64,000 bases of DNA, taken from Drechmeria coniospora (taxonomy: Eukaryota > Ascomycota > Sordariomycetes > Hypocreales > Ophiocordycipitaceae). The notes under the pieces were generated by a model. The model made no database searches, was not told where the DNA came from, and saw only the letters and a program-made list of their open reading frames with translations. The position numbers and the translations under genes were made by a program. Location: positions 3,255,390 through 3,319,389 of the forward strand of contig NC_054391.1 in NCBI RefSeq assembly GCF_001625195.1, read 5' to 3'. Positions 10,970 to 21,279 of the stretch are shown piece by piece (the stretch's first letter is position 1; each line of letters starts with the position of its first letter).

Positions 10970-12383
10970 TGGCGAGACGTCGACACGTTGATGGGCGGGT
11001 GCACGCACGCATGTACATGTATTCTTTCACATACCTAGATACAGAGACAAATGTGTGTGTACACTACACAGCATATCTATGCGCAGACCTGTATGCGTTG
11101 AGCGATGTACTTGCGTGTAAGCGTGCGATGCTTGCACTCGTAGCCGCAGCCAGAAGGTTCGCGCGCGAGGTCACGTGGAGGTGGAGGTGGAGGTGAATGG
11201 TGAATGGGACGTGCGTTTCACGCGGTTATGTACTGTACTGTAAGTGTATATGTACTGTAAGTGTATATGTACTGTAAGTGTATATGTACTGTAAGTGTAT
11301 ATGTACTGTAAGTGTATATGTACTGTAAGTGTATATGTACTGTAAGTGTATATGTACTGTAAGTGTATATGTACTGTAAGTGTATATGTACTGTAAGTGT
11401 ATATGTACTGTAAGTGTATATGTACTGTAAGTGTATATGTACTGTAAGTGTATATGTACTGTAAGTGTATATCTACGGTAAGTAAGTTCGGGCGATGTGC
11501 GTACAGCGCTGGTTGACTCTGAACCAAGACACCTCGAACGAGGGGAATACCAGGTATAGCTACGGAGTAATAATTCATACATGTGTTCCGACACAGAGTC
11601 ACTATTATTATTATTAATACACCGTCATTCCTTACAGTAAAAGTATACAGTAAGTCAGCACTCCTCCGTACATATTACATTACTTGTACTGTACATGTTC
11701 GTCGCGTTGGTGGCAACGACGGAGCCAGAGCCAACGCTCGGATAAGCGGGGCGGTCGGATAAACGCGACCCGGATCGCCGAGCTGGTGACCTGGTCGACC
11801 CTGCTTGCGGATGCCCTGCGAAGTTTCCCTCCCGTCACCCAGCAGCTGATGGCATCCCGACCGAATATCTGAGCACAGCAATCAGCATCCACCCGCTTCC
11901 CCCCCCCCCTCCATGCCCCGGCCGCCCGGGTTTGGGGTTTGCCTGCGAGTCGCCGACGCCGTGCCGGTGCCGGCAGGTGAATTGTGGCACCGAGCCGCCG
12001 ACTTGCTGCATCGGATCGTCGCAACGGCGCAGTACCACACCTGCTGCGGGAGGACAGCCAACCGCCGACGCCAGTCGGTGCACCAAGCCGCTGGTGCTGG
12101 CGTTGGTTGGTTGCTCGGACGGAACGGTGATTTTTCCGGGAGAATGGTACAGGGTAGGTTCGACTTGATCTTTTGGCGCTCCTGCCCATTCATTCTTTCG
12201 CTTGCGCCCCAAAAACGGCGGCGATGCTCCTGCCTTTCAAACGTTCAGCGACCTGCATGACTAACGCCATGGCATGAAAGGCCCGAAAGGCCTGGCATTC
12301 CTCTCTCCCGCTTCTCTCGCGGGCGCCGGGGAAACAGAATCACAGATAGCAAGAGTCGTGAGTGTCGCGAAAGCGTCGACACG
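10970..12383. other. Intergenic with a 17-bp minisatellite
   Basis: Between the uS2m gene and the SPT10-like gene. Apart from the minisatellite at 11234-11472 it holds TTATTATTATTA near 11605, a poly-C run near 11901-11910 and a CT-rich leader just before 12384. No gene is supported. Confidence 0.6.
11234..11472. repeat. 17-bp minisatellite, 14 near-perfect copies
   Basis: The unit TGTACTGTAAGTGTATA repeats at exactly 17-base spacing from 11234, with almost no divergence, and ends in a degenerate copy (CTACGGTAAG). The low divergence suggests recent expansion. Because 17 is not a multiple of 3, the repeat opens all three minus frames for about 50 codons each, which explains the Tyr/Thr/His-rich frames found there. 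Confidence 0.95.
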
Positions 12384-14264
12384 ATGCCTGCTGTGATGGA
12401 GGATCCCGGAAGCCCCACCATCTTCCGAGTCCCGGGCCCGACGCCGTTCGGTGACCCGGACAGCCCCGGCCTCCCGTCGGACATTGCACCGCGCCCGGTC
12501 ACCCTTCGGGATCGGCAGACGGTCGCCACCATCGTGCCCCTCACCTCCCGGCACCAGCTGCCGCCTTCGTTGCTCGTCTACCTTTGCGACCAGCTCAACC
12601 GCGAGATCGACGGCGGCGACACGTACCCGATGATGGAGCCCTTCACCGTCGACGGATTTGCCGACTACTGGTTCCAGACCTTTGGCGCCGTCATGCTGCT
12701 GGGGGAGATTGGCGCCATAGACGACGTCTGCGACGGCAAGGACTGGGCCAAGGAGTGCCTCGGCAGCTTCTTCATCAAGCCAAACTACCCAGGCCGGAGC
12801 AGCCACATCTGCAACGGCAGCTTCATCGTCACCGACGGCTCGCGCAACCGCGGCGTCGGCCGGCTCATGGGCGAGGCCTACATCGACTGGGCCCCTCGCC
12901 TCGGCTACACCTACAGCGTATTCAACCTCGTCTACGAGACCAACGTCGCCTCGTGCCGCATCTGGGACGCGCTCGGCTTCAAGCGCATCGGCCGCGTCAA
13001 GGCCTGCGGCAACCTGCGCAGCCACCCGGGCCGGCTCATCGACGCCATCATCTACGGCCGCGATCTCGACCTCGCCGGCGCCGGCGTCGGCGGCTCCAAC
13101 GGTGACGAGTTCGTCAGCGAGGAGCGCTTCGACAAGATCCGCTACTACCTGAAGACGACCAAGTATCCCGCCGGCGCCAACCGGGCGGAGAAGAGCCGGC
13201 TGCGCAGCGCCGCGACCCACTACAAGCTTCTCGAGGGCGACAAGCTGATGCTCAAGGACAAGGAGGTCATCTCGGACCCCGTCCGGCAGTACGAAACGGC
13301 CCGCAACGCCCACAACCTGCACCACTGGGGCATCAACAAGACGACGGCGACGATTGCCGAAAAATACCACTGGAGCCGCATCAAAGAGACGGTGAGCGAC
13401 GTCATCCGCGCCTGCTCCGAGTGCAAGGAGCAAGGAAAGAGCCTGAACCTGAGCGGCGGTCGCAAGCCGACCGGCAGCAGCGCGACAACACCTCCCCTGA
13501 CCGCCCCGGCGGCCGTGCCCTCACCGGCGCCCTCGCCATCGGCCGCCATGGATGCCCTGACATCGCATTCGCTCGAGGATGCGGTGAGCGCCGATGAGAG
13601 GGTGCTGGCGCTGCAGCAGAATCACGACATCTTGGCATCATTTTCACAGCCCCAGCTGAGGCCGCAGCCCAGCCCGAGCGCGTACGCGAATCCAAACGAC
13701 ATATCCGTCCTCCCACCCCCCCATGATGCCGCCCTCCGCGACGCAGGCGGCGAGCAAGCCGACCCCGGCGACTTTAACCACCACCGTCATCACATCCCCA
13801 TGCTCCAGGACAGACCGCCGGTCCACGACCCGTCAGCCGTATACCAGCAACCCGTCGACCCGGCCATCATCGACCACCACCACCACCACCACCACCACCA
13901 CCACCAGCCTCCTCATCATCATCACCATTCCATGCACGCCATGAACCCGATGCACCCGATGCACCCGATGCACCACCAAATGCACCACGACGCGTCAAAT
14001 CCTCCGCCGCACGCCGCCGATACCCCCTTCGACCACTACAACCAGCACGCCGAGTTTCAGGCTCTCCTCAACGCCACGGAGGACGACGTCGTGGAGGCCG
14101 TACCGGCGGACGAGGATAGGGACCCCGCCGCCGTTGATCGGGATCTCGACATGCTTATTGAACAGGCCGTCAACGACGGCGACGACGGCGACGCTGCCAT
14201 GGATGTTCTAGATGCTCAACAGTCACCCTGGGAAGAGGATGGGAGGAGGCAAGGGGCAGTATGA
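12384..14264 (+). CDS. SPT10: GNAT acetyltransferase with H2C2 zinc finger (SPT10-like)
   Basis: Single exon, 626 residues. An acetyltransferase (GNAT) fold occupies roughly residues 80-235; the segment VTDGSRNRGVGRLMGEAYIDW contains the R-x-x-G-x-G/A-type acetyl-CoA loop (RNRGVG), and ETNVASCRIWDALGFKRIGRV is the usual GNAT end. Around residues 310-350 lies an H-x3-4-H...C-x2-C finger (HNLHHWG...ACSECKEQ) of the integrase zinc-binding type. GNAT plus HHCC finger is the architecture of yeast Spt10, which binds histone-gene promoters and activates core histone transcription. The C-terminal half is low complexity: polyhistidine encoded by CAC repeats near 13875-13930, a HPM triplet repeat, and an acidic tail. 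The orthology is inferred from domain order. Confidence 0.8.
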   Translation: MPAVMEDPGSPTIFRVPGPTPFGDPDSPGLPSDIAPRPVTLRDRQTVATIVPLTSRHQLPPSLLVYLCDQLNREIDGGDTYPMMEPFTVDGFADYWFQTFGAVMLLGEIGAIDDVCDGKDWAKECLGSFFIKPNYPGRSSHICNGSFIVTDGSRNRGVGRLMGEAYIDWAPRLGYTYSVFNLVYETNVASCRIWDALGFKRIGRVKACGNLRSHPGRLIDAIIYGRDLDLAGAGVGGSNGDEFVSEERFDKIRYYLKTTKYPAGANRAEKSRLRSAATHYKLLEGDKLMLKDKEVISDPVRQYETARNAHNLHHWGINKTTATIAEKYHWSRIKETVSDVIRACSECKEQGKSLNLSGGRKPTGSSATTPPLTAPAAVPSPAPSPSAAMDALTSHSLEDAVSADERVLALQQNHDILASFSQPQLRPQPSPSAYANPNDISVLPPPHDAALRDAGGEQADPGDFNHHRHHIPMLQDRPPVHDPSAVYQQPVDPAIIDHHHHHHHHHHQPPHHHHHSMHAMNPMHPMHPMHHQMHHDASNPPPHAADTPFDHYNQHAEFQALLNATEDDVVEAVPADEDRDPAAVDRDLDMLIEQAVNDGDDGDAAMDVLDAQQSPWEEDGRRQGAV

Positions 14265-14643
14265 TGAGACCAACATGGACAGCAAGAGCCGAGAAGGCAA
14301 GGGTACGAAAGGAGGGACTGGGAGTTTTAACGGCCTCGCGATTCACGCCACGTGGCGATAGCCGACGCCATCTGGGAGGGAAAGGCTGGCGAGATAGCCA
14401 TGATCGTCAAGCACGCATCGTTACACCCCCAGAAATGAGCACGGAAACCAAGGCAATCTTGGGCCGGTCGCCGGTCCGGCATGGGTTGCGTGCACCATAG
14501 ACAAGATGTAGTCATCCACACGTCTCAGCATTCAATGTGCCCGTTTTTGTCGTGAGCCTTTTTCCACCTGCGATTCCACTACGACCGCGCATCGTCCACG
14601 TCCACGTCCACGTCCACGTCCGCGTGCCCCGTCGCGGCAGCCC
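14265..14643. other. Short convergent spacer
   Basis: 3' ends of the SPT10-like and CCT7 genes face each other here. A run of CGTCCA hexamers at about 14593-14624 is the only visible structure. Confidence 0.6.
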
Positions 14644-16499
14644 TTACCTGCGGGGCATACCCCGTCCTCGTCCCCTGACCGCCCGCTGAGCGGCCCCCGG
14701 AGGCATCTGGCCAGGCGCCTGGGGCTTGGCGCTCTCCTCGTTCCTGATGGTCTCGTCGACTCCGAGGATCAGGCAGCTGGCCTCGGTCGCCGCCTGGATG
14801 GCGTTGACCTTGATCAGGGCGGGCTCCCAGACGAAGCGGTCCATCATGTCGGCAACGCCCTCGTTGCCAAAGTCGACGCCGGCCCAGGTGCGGCCCTTTC
14901 GGTGCTCGACGCGCAGCTTGTTGAGGATGTCGGTCGCGTCGAAGCCGGCGTTGTCGCACAGCTGTCGGGGGATGACCTCGAGCGCCTTGGCAAACGACTT
15001 GATGATGGCCTGCTGCTTGTGCGTGATCTTGGTGTCGGCGAAGCGGTGGAGGTAGGCCGAAATCTCCATCTCGACGGCGCCGCCGCCGCCGACGATGAGG
15101 TGGTTCTTGATGGCTCGCTTGACGATCATGATGGCGTCGTGCAGGGATCGCTCGACCTCGGCGATGAACTGCTCGGCGCCTCCACGAAGCACGAGCGTGC
15201 ACGTCTTGGCCTCGGGGCACTCCTCGAAGAAGTTGAAGCGCTCGCCGCCGATTTGCCGCTCCTCGAAGCTGCCGCAGACGCCGAGGTGGGCCGGGAGAAT
15301 GTCGGAGCAGGTCGACTGGACGGTGGCGCCCGTGGCCTGCACGACGCGCTCCATGTCCTCGGAGGCGACGCGGCCGGCGCAGAAGATGTCCCGGTCGGCA
15401 AAGTACTGCGTGGCGAGGTCGCCGATGGGCAGCTTGCTGAGCACCACCTTGGCGCCCGTCTTGGAGATGGACTCGAGCTTCTTGTAGATGATCTGCCACT
15501 CGGCGTCGACGATGGCTTGGTACTCGGACACCTGCTCGACGCGGACCTCGGCGTTGTCCTTTTCGGCCTTGAGCTCGAGCTCGACGTTCAGGCAGACAAT
15601 CTTGGGCTTCTTGAACGACTTGGGCTGCTGCTCGAAGCCGGCGTAGGCAAACGTCTTCTTGAAGGCGACGCCGTTGACGAAGCGCGAATCGGTGAGGGAT
15701 CCGCCGGGGATCTTCTTGATGCCGATGAGCTTCTCGTTGAGGTCATCCTGGTCGAGGGACAGGACGGCGTCGACGACCACTGTCAAAGGTCAGCGTCAGC
15801 TTCCGGCGGCGGCCGAGGGTGGACGAGCCGGGGCCCATACTCTTGGTGAAGAAGTCCGTGTTTCGCTTTATCAGCTTGCTCGTCATGGCTGTGGCGGCGA
15901 GCTTGGACAGCGTATCGCGGCGGTTGCCGTCGGTGCTGACGGCAATCTCCTTGATCTTGTTGACAGCCATCTGGGCCGCTTTCCTCAGGCCCTTGATGAT
16001 GATCTGGGGGCTGATGCCCTGCTCGACGTGGTCCTTGACCTCCTTGAGGATCTCGCCGGCAAGGACGACGACCGACGTGGTGCCGTCGCCGACCTCGGCA
16101 TCCTGGGAGCGGGCGATGTCGACGAGGATGCGGGCGGCGGGGTGAACGATGTCGAGGAGCTGCTTCGGTCAGCGCGCACGGGGACGACGCCTTCGGTCGG
16201 GACGCCCACCTTCATGACGGTCGCGCCGTCGTTGGTGATGGTCTGCCTGCCATTCTCGTCCACCATCAACAGGTCGCCGCCGTAGGGGCCGAGCGTGGGC
16301 TTTATCGTGGCCTGAACGGCGAGGCAGGCGTTGATGTTGGAGATGATCTGGCCCTTGCCCTGTGAGGTGTCGGTTCCTGAGAGGGAGGAAAGGGGGGGGC
16401 CGGACGTCAGCGGTGCCCGAGGAGAGGAGGTTGCGGGGAAAGGAATCGCTCACCTTCCTTGAGGACGATGATGGTGGGCGTTTGCCCTCCGAACGACAT
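14644..16499 (-). CDS. CCT7: T-complex protein 1 subunit eta (CCT7)
   Basis: Four exons: 16499-16454, 16376-16210, 16159-15841 and 15779-14644, giving 555 residues, the usual length for CCT eta. The joined start reads [20 protein letters not shown]. Downstream come the chaperonin signatures [31 protein letters not shown] and [16 protein letters not shown] (with the catalytic GDGTT), then the eta-specific C-terminal part with [21 protein letters not shown] and a basic [10 protein letters not shown] tail. The third intron splits the ATG-like codon of KMVVDAVLS; the ATG-less alternative start in exon 4 is therefore not used. It works in the same hetero-oligomeric folding ring as CCT6 at the left edge of the window. 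All three introns keep phase and remove frame breaks, so the model is secure. Confidence 0.95.
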
Positions 16500-17409
16500 G
16501 ATGGCGGTTGCCTCTGTTGGGTGCGCTGCTGCTTCTTTCTACGCTCCGACCGACGCCCTGTGGGTTTGGGGAGGGGGGAGGGGGGCGCGCTGAGAAAAAG
16601 GATGGCTCGTTGTGCAAGGCCGGGTGAGGCAAAGGAACGAGGACGAGATGTGGTATCGGATGATGGCTTCGCCCGTCGTGTCGTCGAGCTCCAAAAAATG
16701 CTGCAGCCTTTCGTCGGTCCTAAATTCCTACTGTTGTGCACGGGCGGGCCAACCAGACGACAGCAATGGACAGGTGTGGAGGGGGCGGGGAGCCACAGGG
16801 AATCGCAGGGTCTCCTAGCCAGCCTATGGCGACCTACAGCGCAGACGTTGAAGGATCTATCCCGCCAGAAGTCACTTTCCTTGTTCTTGACGCAGGAAAG
16901 ATACCTGACCAGCGATAGAGACATATTTCCACTTACGTGAGTACAGCACATTACCATTACTGTACAACGTCGCTCCGTTTCACAATCGGCATCTTCGACA
17001 GACATTGTCGACATCTCAACTTCTAGCATCCGACGAGAGTGCCTCTGCGCATGCGGAAAAAAAATTACGGCGGCAAGTTGAACCCAAGAAGCATGGAAAG
17101 AAAAGAAAAAATAAATTCATCGTATTGTTCTTGATCAATACTGTCCTCCAGTCAAGATGTGCAGAGATGCCGGCGGTCCATCCAAAGGCCAATCGCCCGT
17201 GCCATTTCAGCAATGATGGAGGGCAGTGTGGTCGTATGCGTTTGGAGAAAGAAATGGACAGGAATACTACAGATACAGTATGCTGATAGAGGTTGGGGGG
17301 TGATGGTGGGGGTGGCGGTGGGGGTTGTATGCGTCTCGTGTGCAAGTAAGTGAAAGTGCAACGTGTAAGGAGAAAGGCAAGGCAGTGAAAGCAAAGCAGG
17401 CGGCGAATA
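16500..17409. other. Intergenic, no gene seen
   Basis: 5' flank of CCT7 with G-rich runs (C-rich on the gene strand) at 16560-16590, then sequence without recognised elements up to the 3' end of the next gene. Confidence 0.6.
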
Positions 17410-18201
17410 TCAAGCCCCCGCAACGGGTACCCGGATTCTCGCCAACTCCTTCCATCGTACAGCCTCTACAAAGGCCTGCAACTCTCCCTTGAGCGTCACA
17501 AGCTTGTAGTCTGTTTCCTCTTCCGCATTTGGCGTCTCCTCGGGGTGCTGTGCCCGAAAGTCTCGAATCAACGTCGTCGGCCTGTCCATGACGATGCTGA
17601 CGGCCGTCGCCACCCGCCTGGCCACACAATGATTGCTGTCCCCTGATTCCTTGCAAAAGACTCTCACCTGGTGGAGTAGTCGACTGATTTCCCGTCCCAT
17701 GTCCAGAAAATGGCCGTCGAAGCGGCTCCTTTCAGGGAAGTAGTATTCAAGGAGTTGCGCGGTGGAATCGTATTCGGGAGTGTAATTGTCGAGCTGGCCA
17801 TTGTCAAACTTGTCAAAACCCTCCATCAGTGAACTGGGACTCGCCAGAATGTCTTGAAATTGTGGCAAAGGCCTCGAGGCAAACTCCTTTTTCGCTCGTT
17901 TCGTCTCGCGCTCCTCGGATGCATTCCAAGCCCGTTTCTTTCCGGATGCCTTTCTTTCCGAAGTGAGGGTCGTGGTCGTGGTCGTGGTGGTCGTGGTGGT
18001 CGTGCTGCTGCTGCTTCTGCAGTCGTCTGGTCGCCTGTTCGAATTATGCTCTCCATAGAATAGAGTCCTGGGCGTTGTACTTTCCGTCGTGTTGCCTAGA
18101 GGGTTCGGGATGCTCGGCAGATAGACAACGACGTCTCCGTTGATTGTCGGTAGCCAACCATTCTCGCGATGCTGCCAGCTCGCCTGGAGTCCCCTCTCCA
18201 T
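17410..18201 (-). CDS. Hypothetical protein, basic NLS-like region, function unknown
   Basis: One open frame of 263 codons ending in a TGA at 17410. Not recognised. Visible parts: a short N-terminal segment, a run of twelve threonines after four serines (DNA 17987-18020), a strongly basic stretch KKRAWNASEERETKRAKK that resembles a bipartite nuclear localisation signal, and a C-terminal half with regular helix-like spacing (LLEYYFPERSRF, EISRLLHQVRVF, ELQAFVEAVRWKELAR). Amino-acid and codon composition look like coding sequence throughout. The start at 18201 may not be the true one, since an upstream exon is possible. A GTGAGA at the LLHQ|VR point could be an internal splice donor, but the frame stays open without splicing. 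Confidence 0.6.
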   Translation of the reverse strand: MERGLQASWQHRENGWLPTINGDVVVYLPSIPNPLGNTTESTTPRTLFYGEHNSNRRPDDCRSSSSTTTTTTTTTTTTLTSERKASGKKRAWNASEERETKRAKKEFASRPLPQFQDILASPSSLMEGFDKFDNGQLDNYTPEYDSTAQLLEYYFPERSRFDGHFLDMGREISRLLHQVRVFCKESGDSNHCVARRVATAVSIVMDRPTTLIRDFRAQHPEETPNAEEETDYKLVTLKGELQAFVEAVRWKELARIRVPVAGA

Positions 18202-21200
18202 CTTTCATCTGTAGATGGAAGCCATGTTGAAGCCCGGCCATGTGGGCATCGGCAAACTGATTCAAGGTTCTGTCTAGGCCGTGTCGTGCTTGGCTAGTAC
18301 GGTTGAAACTGAACATATTGTCATAAAATCATATCTGTTCATACAACGCGACGAGCTTGGACAAAACATCCATGGCACGCGGAAAGAGAGACAAAAGAGG
18401 TCAAAGAATGGGGTCTGAACAATAAAAACCCAATGCTGAACAATGGCTAGGAAGGTAGTCCTTGTTCAGCATCGTATCAAAAATCGAGGAGGTAGCTTGG
18501 CCGTGACGAATATGACGCGAGACATGGCACTTTGGCGTGGCAAAGGTAAAATACGTCGAGCACGCCTTTGCCGCGCCGCGACTCTTCGGCACAAGCTAGT
18601 TGATGATGGAGAAAGCGGGCAAGGGAAGGATGAGGCGGAAGCCGCAGGATACCTTGCTTGGAACAGGCTTCGGCGACTGCAGAAACCACGATGAACGCCC
18701 ACCTCCCACTTTGATCCATTGCACCCAGTGGCTCTCTCATCAAGACCCTTGCGAGGTGCACGAGTTTCATGAGTGCACAGAATGCCCGAACGAGACGGCG
18801 CATCATGTCGATCGAGCCTTGAGGCCTTGGATGCCATCGAAGGATGTCGAAATTAGAACCTTCCCCAACGCGGCACTCGGTTTCTTGGTCGCCGCTGCGC
18901 GTGATGCCTGGCGGCGAGCTTGATCGTTTGTATGGAAATGGCACCCTCCCGCCGCCCAACTGTTCATCCTACGCTCGGCAACACCGGCCACCTGAGCGAA
19001 AGGCTTCCTGCGGGACGTCGAGGTGGTTGCATCATCGCCCTTTGCCGTCGTAGGCTCATCAGCTCCGGTTCGCCGCCATGTGCCGCCATCATGAGCCCGA
19101 AGCCTACGACAAGTGCGTGGCCTCGCGGTCCCTGACAAAGTATGGAGGTGAAGAAGATGACGACGCAGCAACCGAGATCGATGCTTGGTTGCAAGGACCA
19201 AGTTCCGCTCTTGCAGGCACCTTGGGGCGTCAAAAACCGTAGGACTAAAGCAAGGCAAGTGCCAAACTTCCTTTGCAGGGATGCCCCGCGAAAGGCCGAA
19301 TCGGAAGGTTATGTCTGTCGCAGTCGCTCCCAATGACCCGCGCCGGACCTGCCTCGAACATGATGAATGAGATTCCCATGACCCGATAACTATAAGCAGG
19401 TAATGTAAGCAAGCATTCAAGTAATTACTTGATAATAATAATTGCTGTACATGCAGCACAGGAGTGGGTTGGTCGCCCGAGCTGACGGCTCCTGACACGA
19501 CGGCAAACGGCCACGACGAGACCGCCTTCGCCTTGTACAGAGAGGATTCGCAGGAATGGCTTGGAAGAGACCTGGCTGCCATTTCCGCTGATTCATTGCA
19601 CACATGCCCTTGCTTGTGCACGGAGCGAGCCTCGGGTGAGAGCGTGCACGTGAGAAAGAGTTGTTTCATCGTGTCATGCCTGTACAAAGAGCGTCTGCAA
19701 TCCACCAGTGGCCCATTTTGTCGCTATATTTCCTCCTTGTACATATAAATGGCTGCCATCGATACCGGCGTCTGGACCATCGGCGTCTGGGCCATCGGCG
19801 TCTGCATCATCGGCGTCTGGACCGTCTCGCTCCCGACTTGACGTCTCCGTTCCATCTTGCCGCCGCTCTTGGACTTGGTGCGAGCGCCCTGGCGAGGCGA
19901 TAATGGCAACAAAGTCGGCGGCTCCTGTTGGACGTGGCGTACACTCGAGCTCGCATGTCCTCTTTGCCTGGTGGCCGCCTTCCTTTCCGCCCATTCCACT
20001 CCCTTACCGCCCCCTTCCGCTGCTCTGCACCGCGGGGCGGGCCGTCAGTGTTTGAAGTCGGCCGTTTCGCCGCCCAAGTCGGGGCCGGCGGGAGCTGGGG
20101 CCGGCGGGTCTGGCAGCTGCGGCGTCTCGGGCCGATGTGGCATCTTCACCGGGATTCTGTCGTCGGCTGCGAATGCAAGTTTTCTCTCGCGCAGGTAGGA
20201 GTATGTTTGCTCGTGTGTTTCGTCGAACCCAGGCGCTGGCTCATCCGGATGCTGTTTGTTCCCGGCAGAGAACGATTGCCATCGGTCGGAGCGGAGGGGG
20301 GAAGGAGCCTTGGGTGTGAAATCCTGCCCTCGGACCATCGACCACGGACCACGGACGAAGCTGCGCTGGCCTGACGTCACGTCACGTCAGGAAGGCAGGA
20401 GGGAGGTGGTGGACGAACGCTCGTTGGCTGCAGCTTGGGAACGTGCGCCCGCCTCCGCCCCCCAGCGTGTGCGCAGCGTCAAGCACAGTACGAGTTCTCG
20501 CATGTACGGCTTACCTGTGCAAGGAGGTGAGCGCATCAATTGTCCAAGTCGGCCCGGATACGCGCCATCCATCCCATCCCTATTCCACACCGTCGTCGTG
20601 GGACCTGAGTGGAACATGCATCGAGGACGCATCATGTCATCTGAAAGCTGCGACAATCGAGCCGACGAAAACACTCGCATGAATCTGCCAGCGGCGACGG
20701 GGCTACCGTACACTACGTGCAAGTACGGAGTAAGTAAACATGTACTTGTTTGCATCACGACTTTACCTGCTCGGTGAGCCAGTCACCAGGCGTACAGTAC
20801 AGTATGCAGTACGTAGAAGTGCTAACGGTCCATCTGCTAACTGGGTGGGGGCGGGGTTTGGTCATTGGTACCAGCGAACGCGCGGGAATGAAGGTTGAGC
20901 ACCATGTACAGAGTACAAGCGAGGGCAAGAGCGCAGATAATGGTCCGATGCTGGGAAACCATGAGATGTTCGAGGCGGCGCGCTGGAATCGGGACCCCGT
21001 CGACGACGAAACAACGGACACGGTACATGCGTACATGTCCATGCCACGCTCCTGGAGCCGTGTCCGAGTCCCTGGGTATCAAGGCGCAATTGTAGGTACT
21101 TTGGGGAGTGCACTGTGGCTCCGTTGCCCCTCGTTCATAAGCATATATCTACGAGCATGTCTAGTCTACCCGAGAGTCTATATCCACAAGCTCGCTCACG

Positions 21201-21279
21201 CGAGTAGTACCATGCCCAACCCAAACGCCATGCCATCGCGACAAGCTCCATGTATGCGGGCGTAACAAGGCGGCAGCCG
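18202..21279. other. Intergenic, 3.1 kb, no supported gene
   Basis: Contains a 15-bp tandem repeat (19757-19826) and several uninformative frames. A 95-111 codon minus frame ending at 20045 is coding-like but unsupported and is listed among the rejected items. TGACGTCACGTCACGTCA near 20375-20390 is a short palindromic cluster of CRE-like (TGACGTCA) sites with no assigned role. Confidence 0.5.
19757..19826. repeat. 15-bp tandem repeat, about 4 copies
   Basis: Repeats of the unit ATCGGCGTCTGGACC with small changes between copies. The period is a multiple of three, so it reads as Ser/Ala/Gly-rich or Asp/Ala/Pro-rich peptides in open frames, but no flanking coding sequence supports a gene. Confidence 0.75.

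Noticed and set aside
11171..11602. Tyr/Thr/His-rich repeat protein on the minus strand
   Set aside because: Consists of the 17-bp minisatellite read in frame; two other frames give equally long products.
12261..13433. 390-codon frame antisense to the SPT10-like gene
   Set aside because: Shadow frame; Ala/Val/Asp-rich with no domain.
18803..19705. 300-codon minus-strand frame
   Set aside because: No domain, mixed composition, crosses AT-rich intergenic sequence.
20045..20380. Possible small minus-strand gene (about 95-111 codons, ending ..DLGGETADFKH)
   Set aside because: Codon use is coding-like near the 3' end, but the start is unclear, no family is recognised and no splice model supports it. 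Transcript data could reinstate it.
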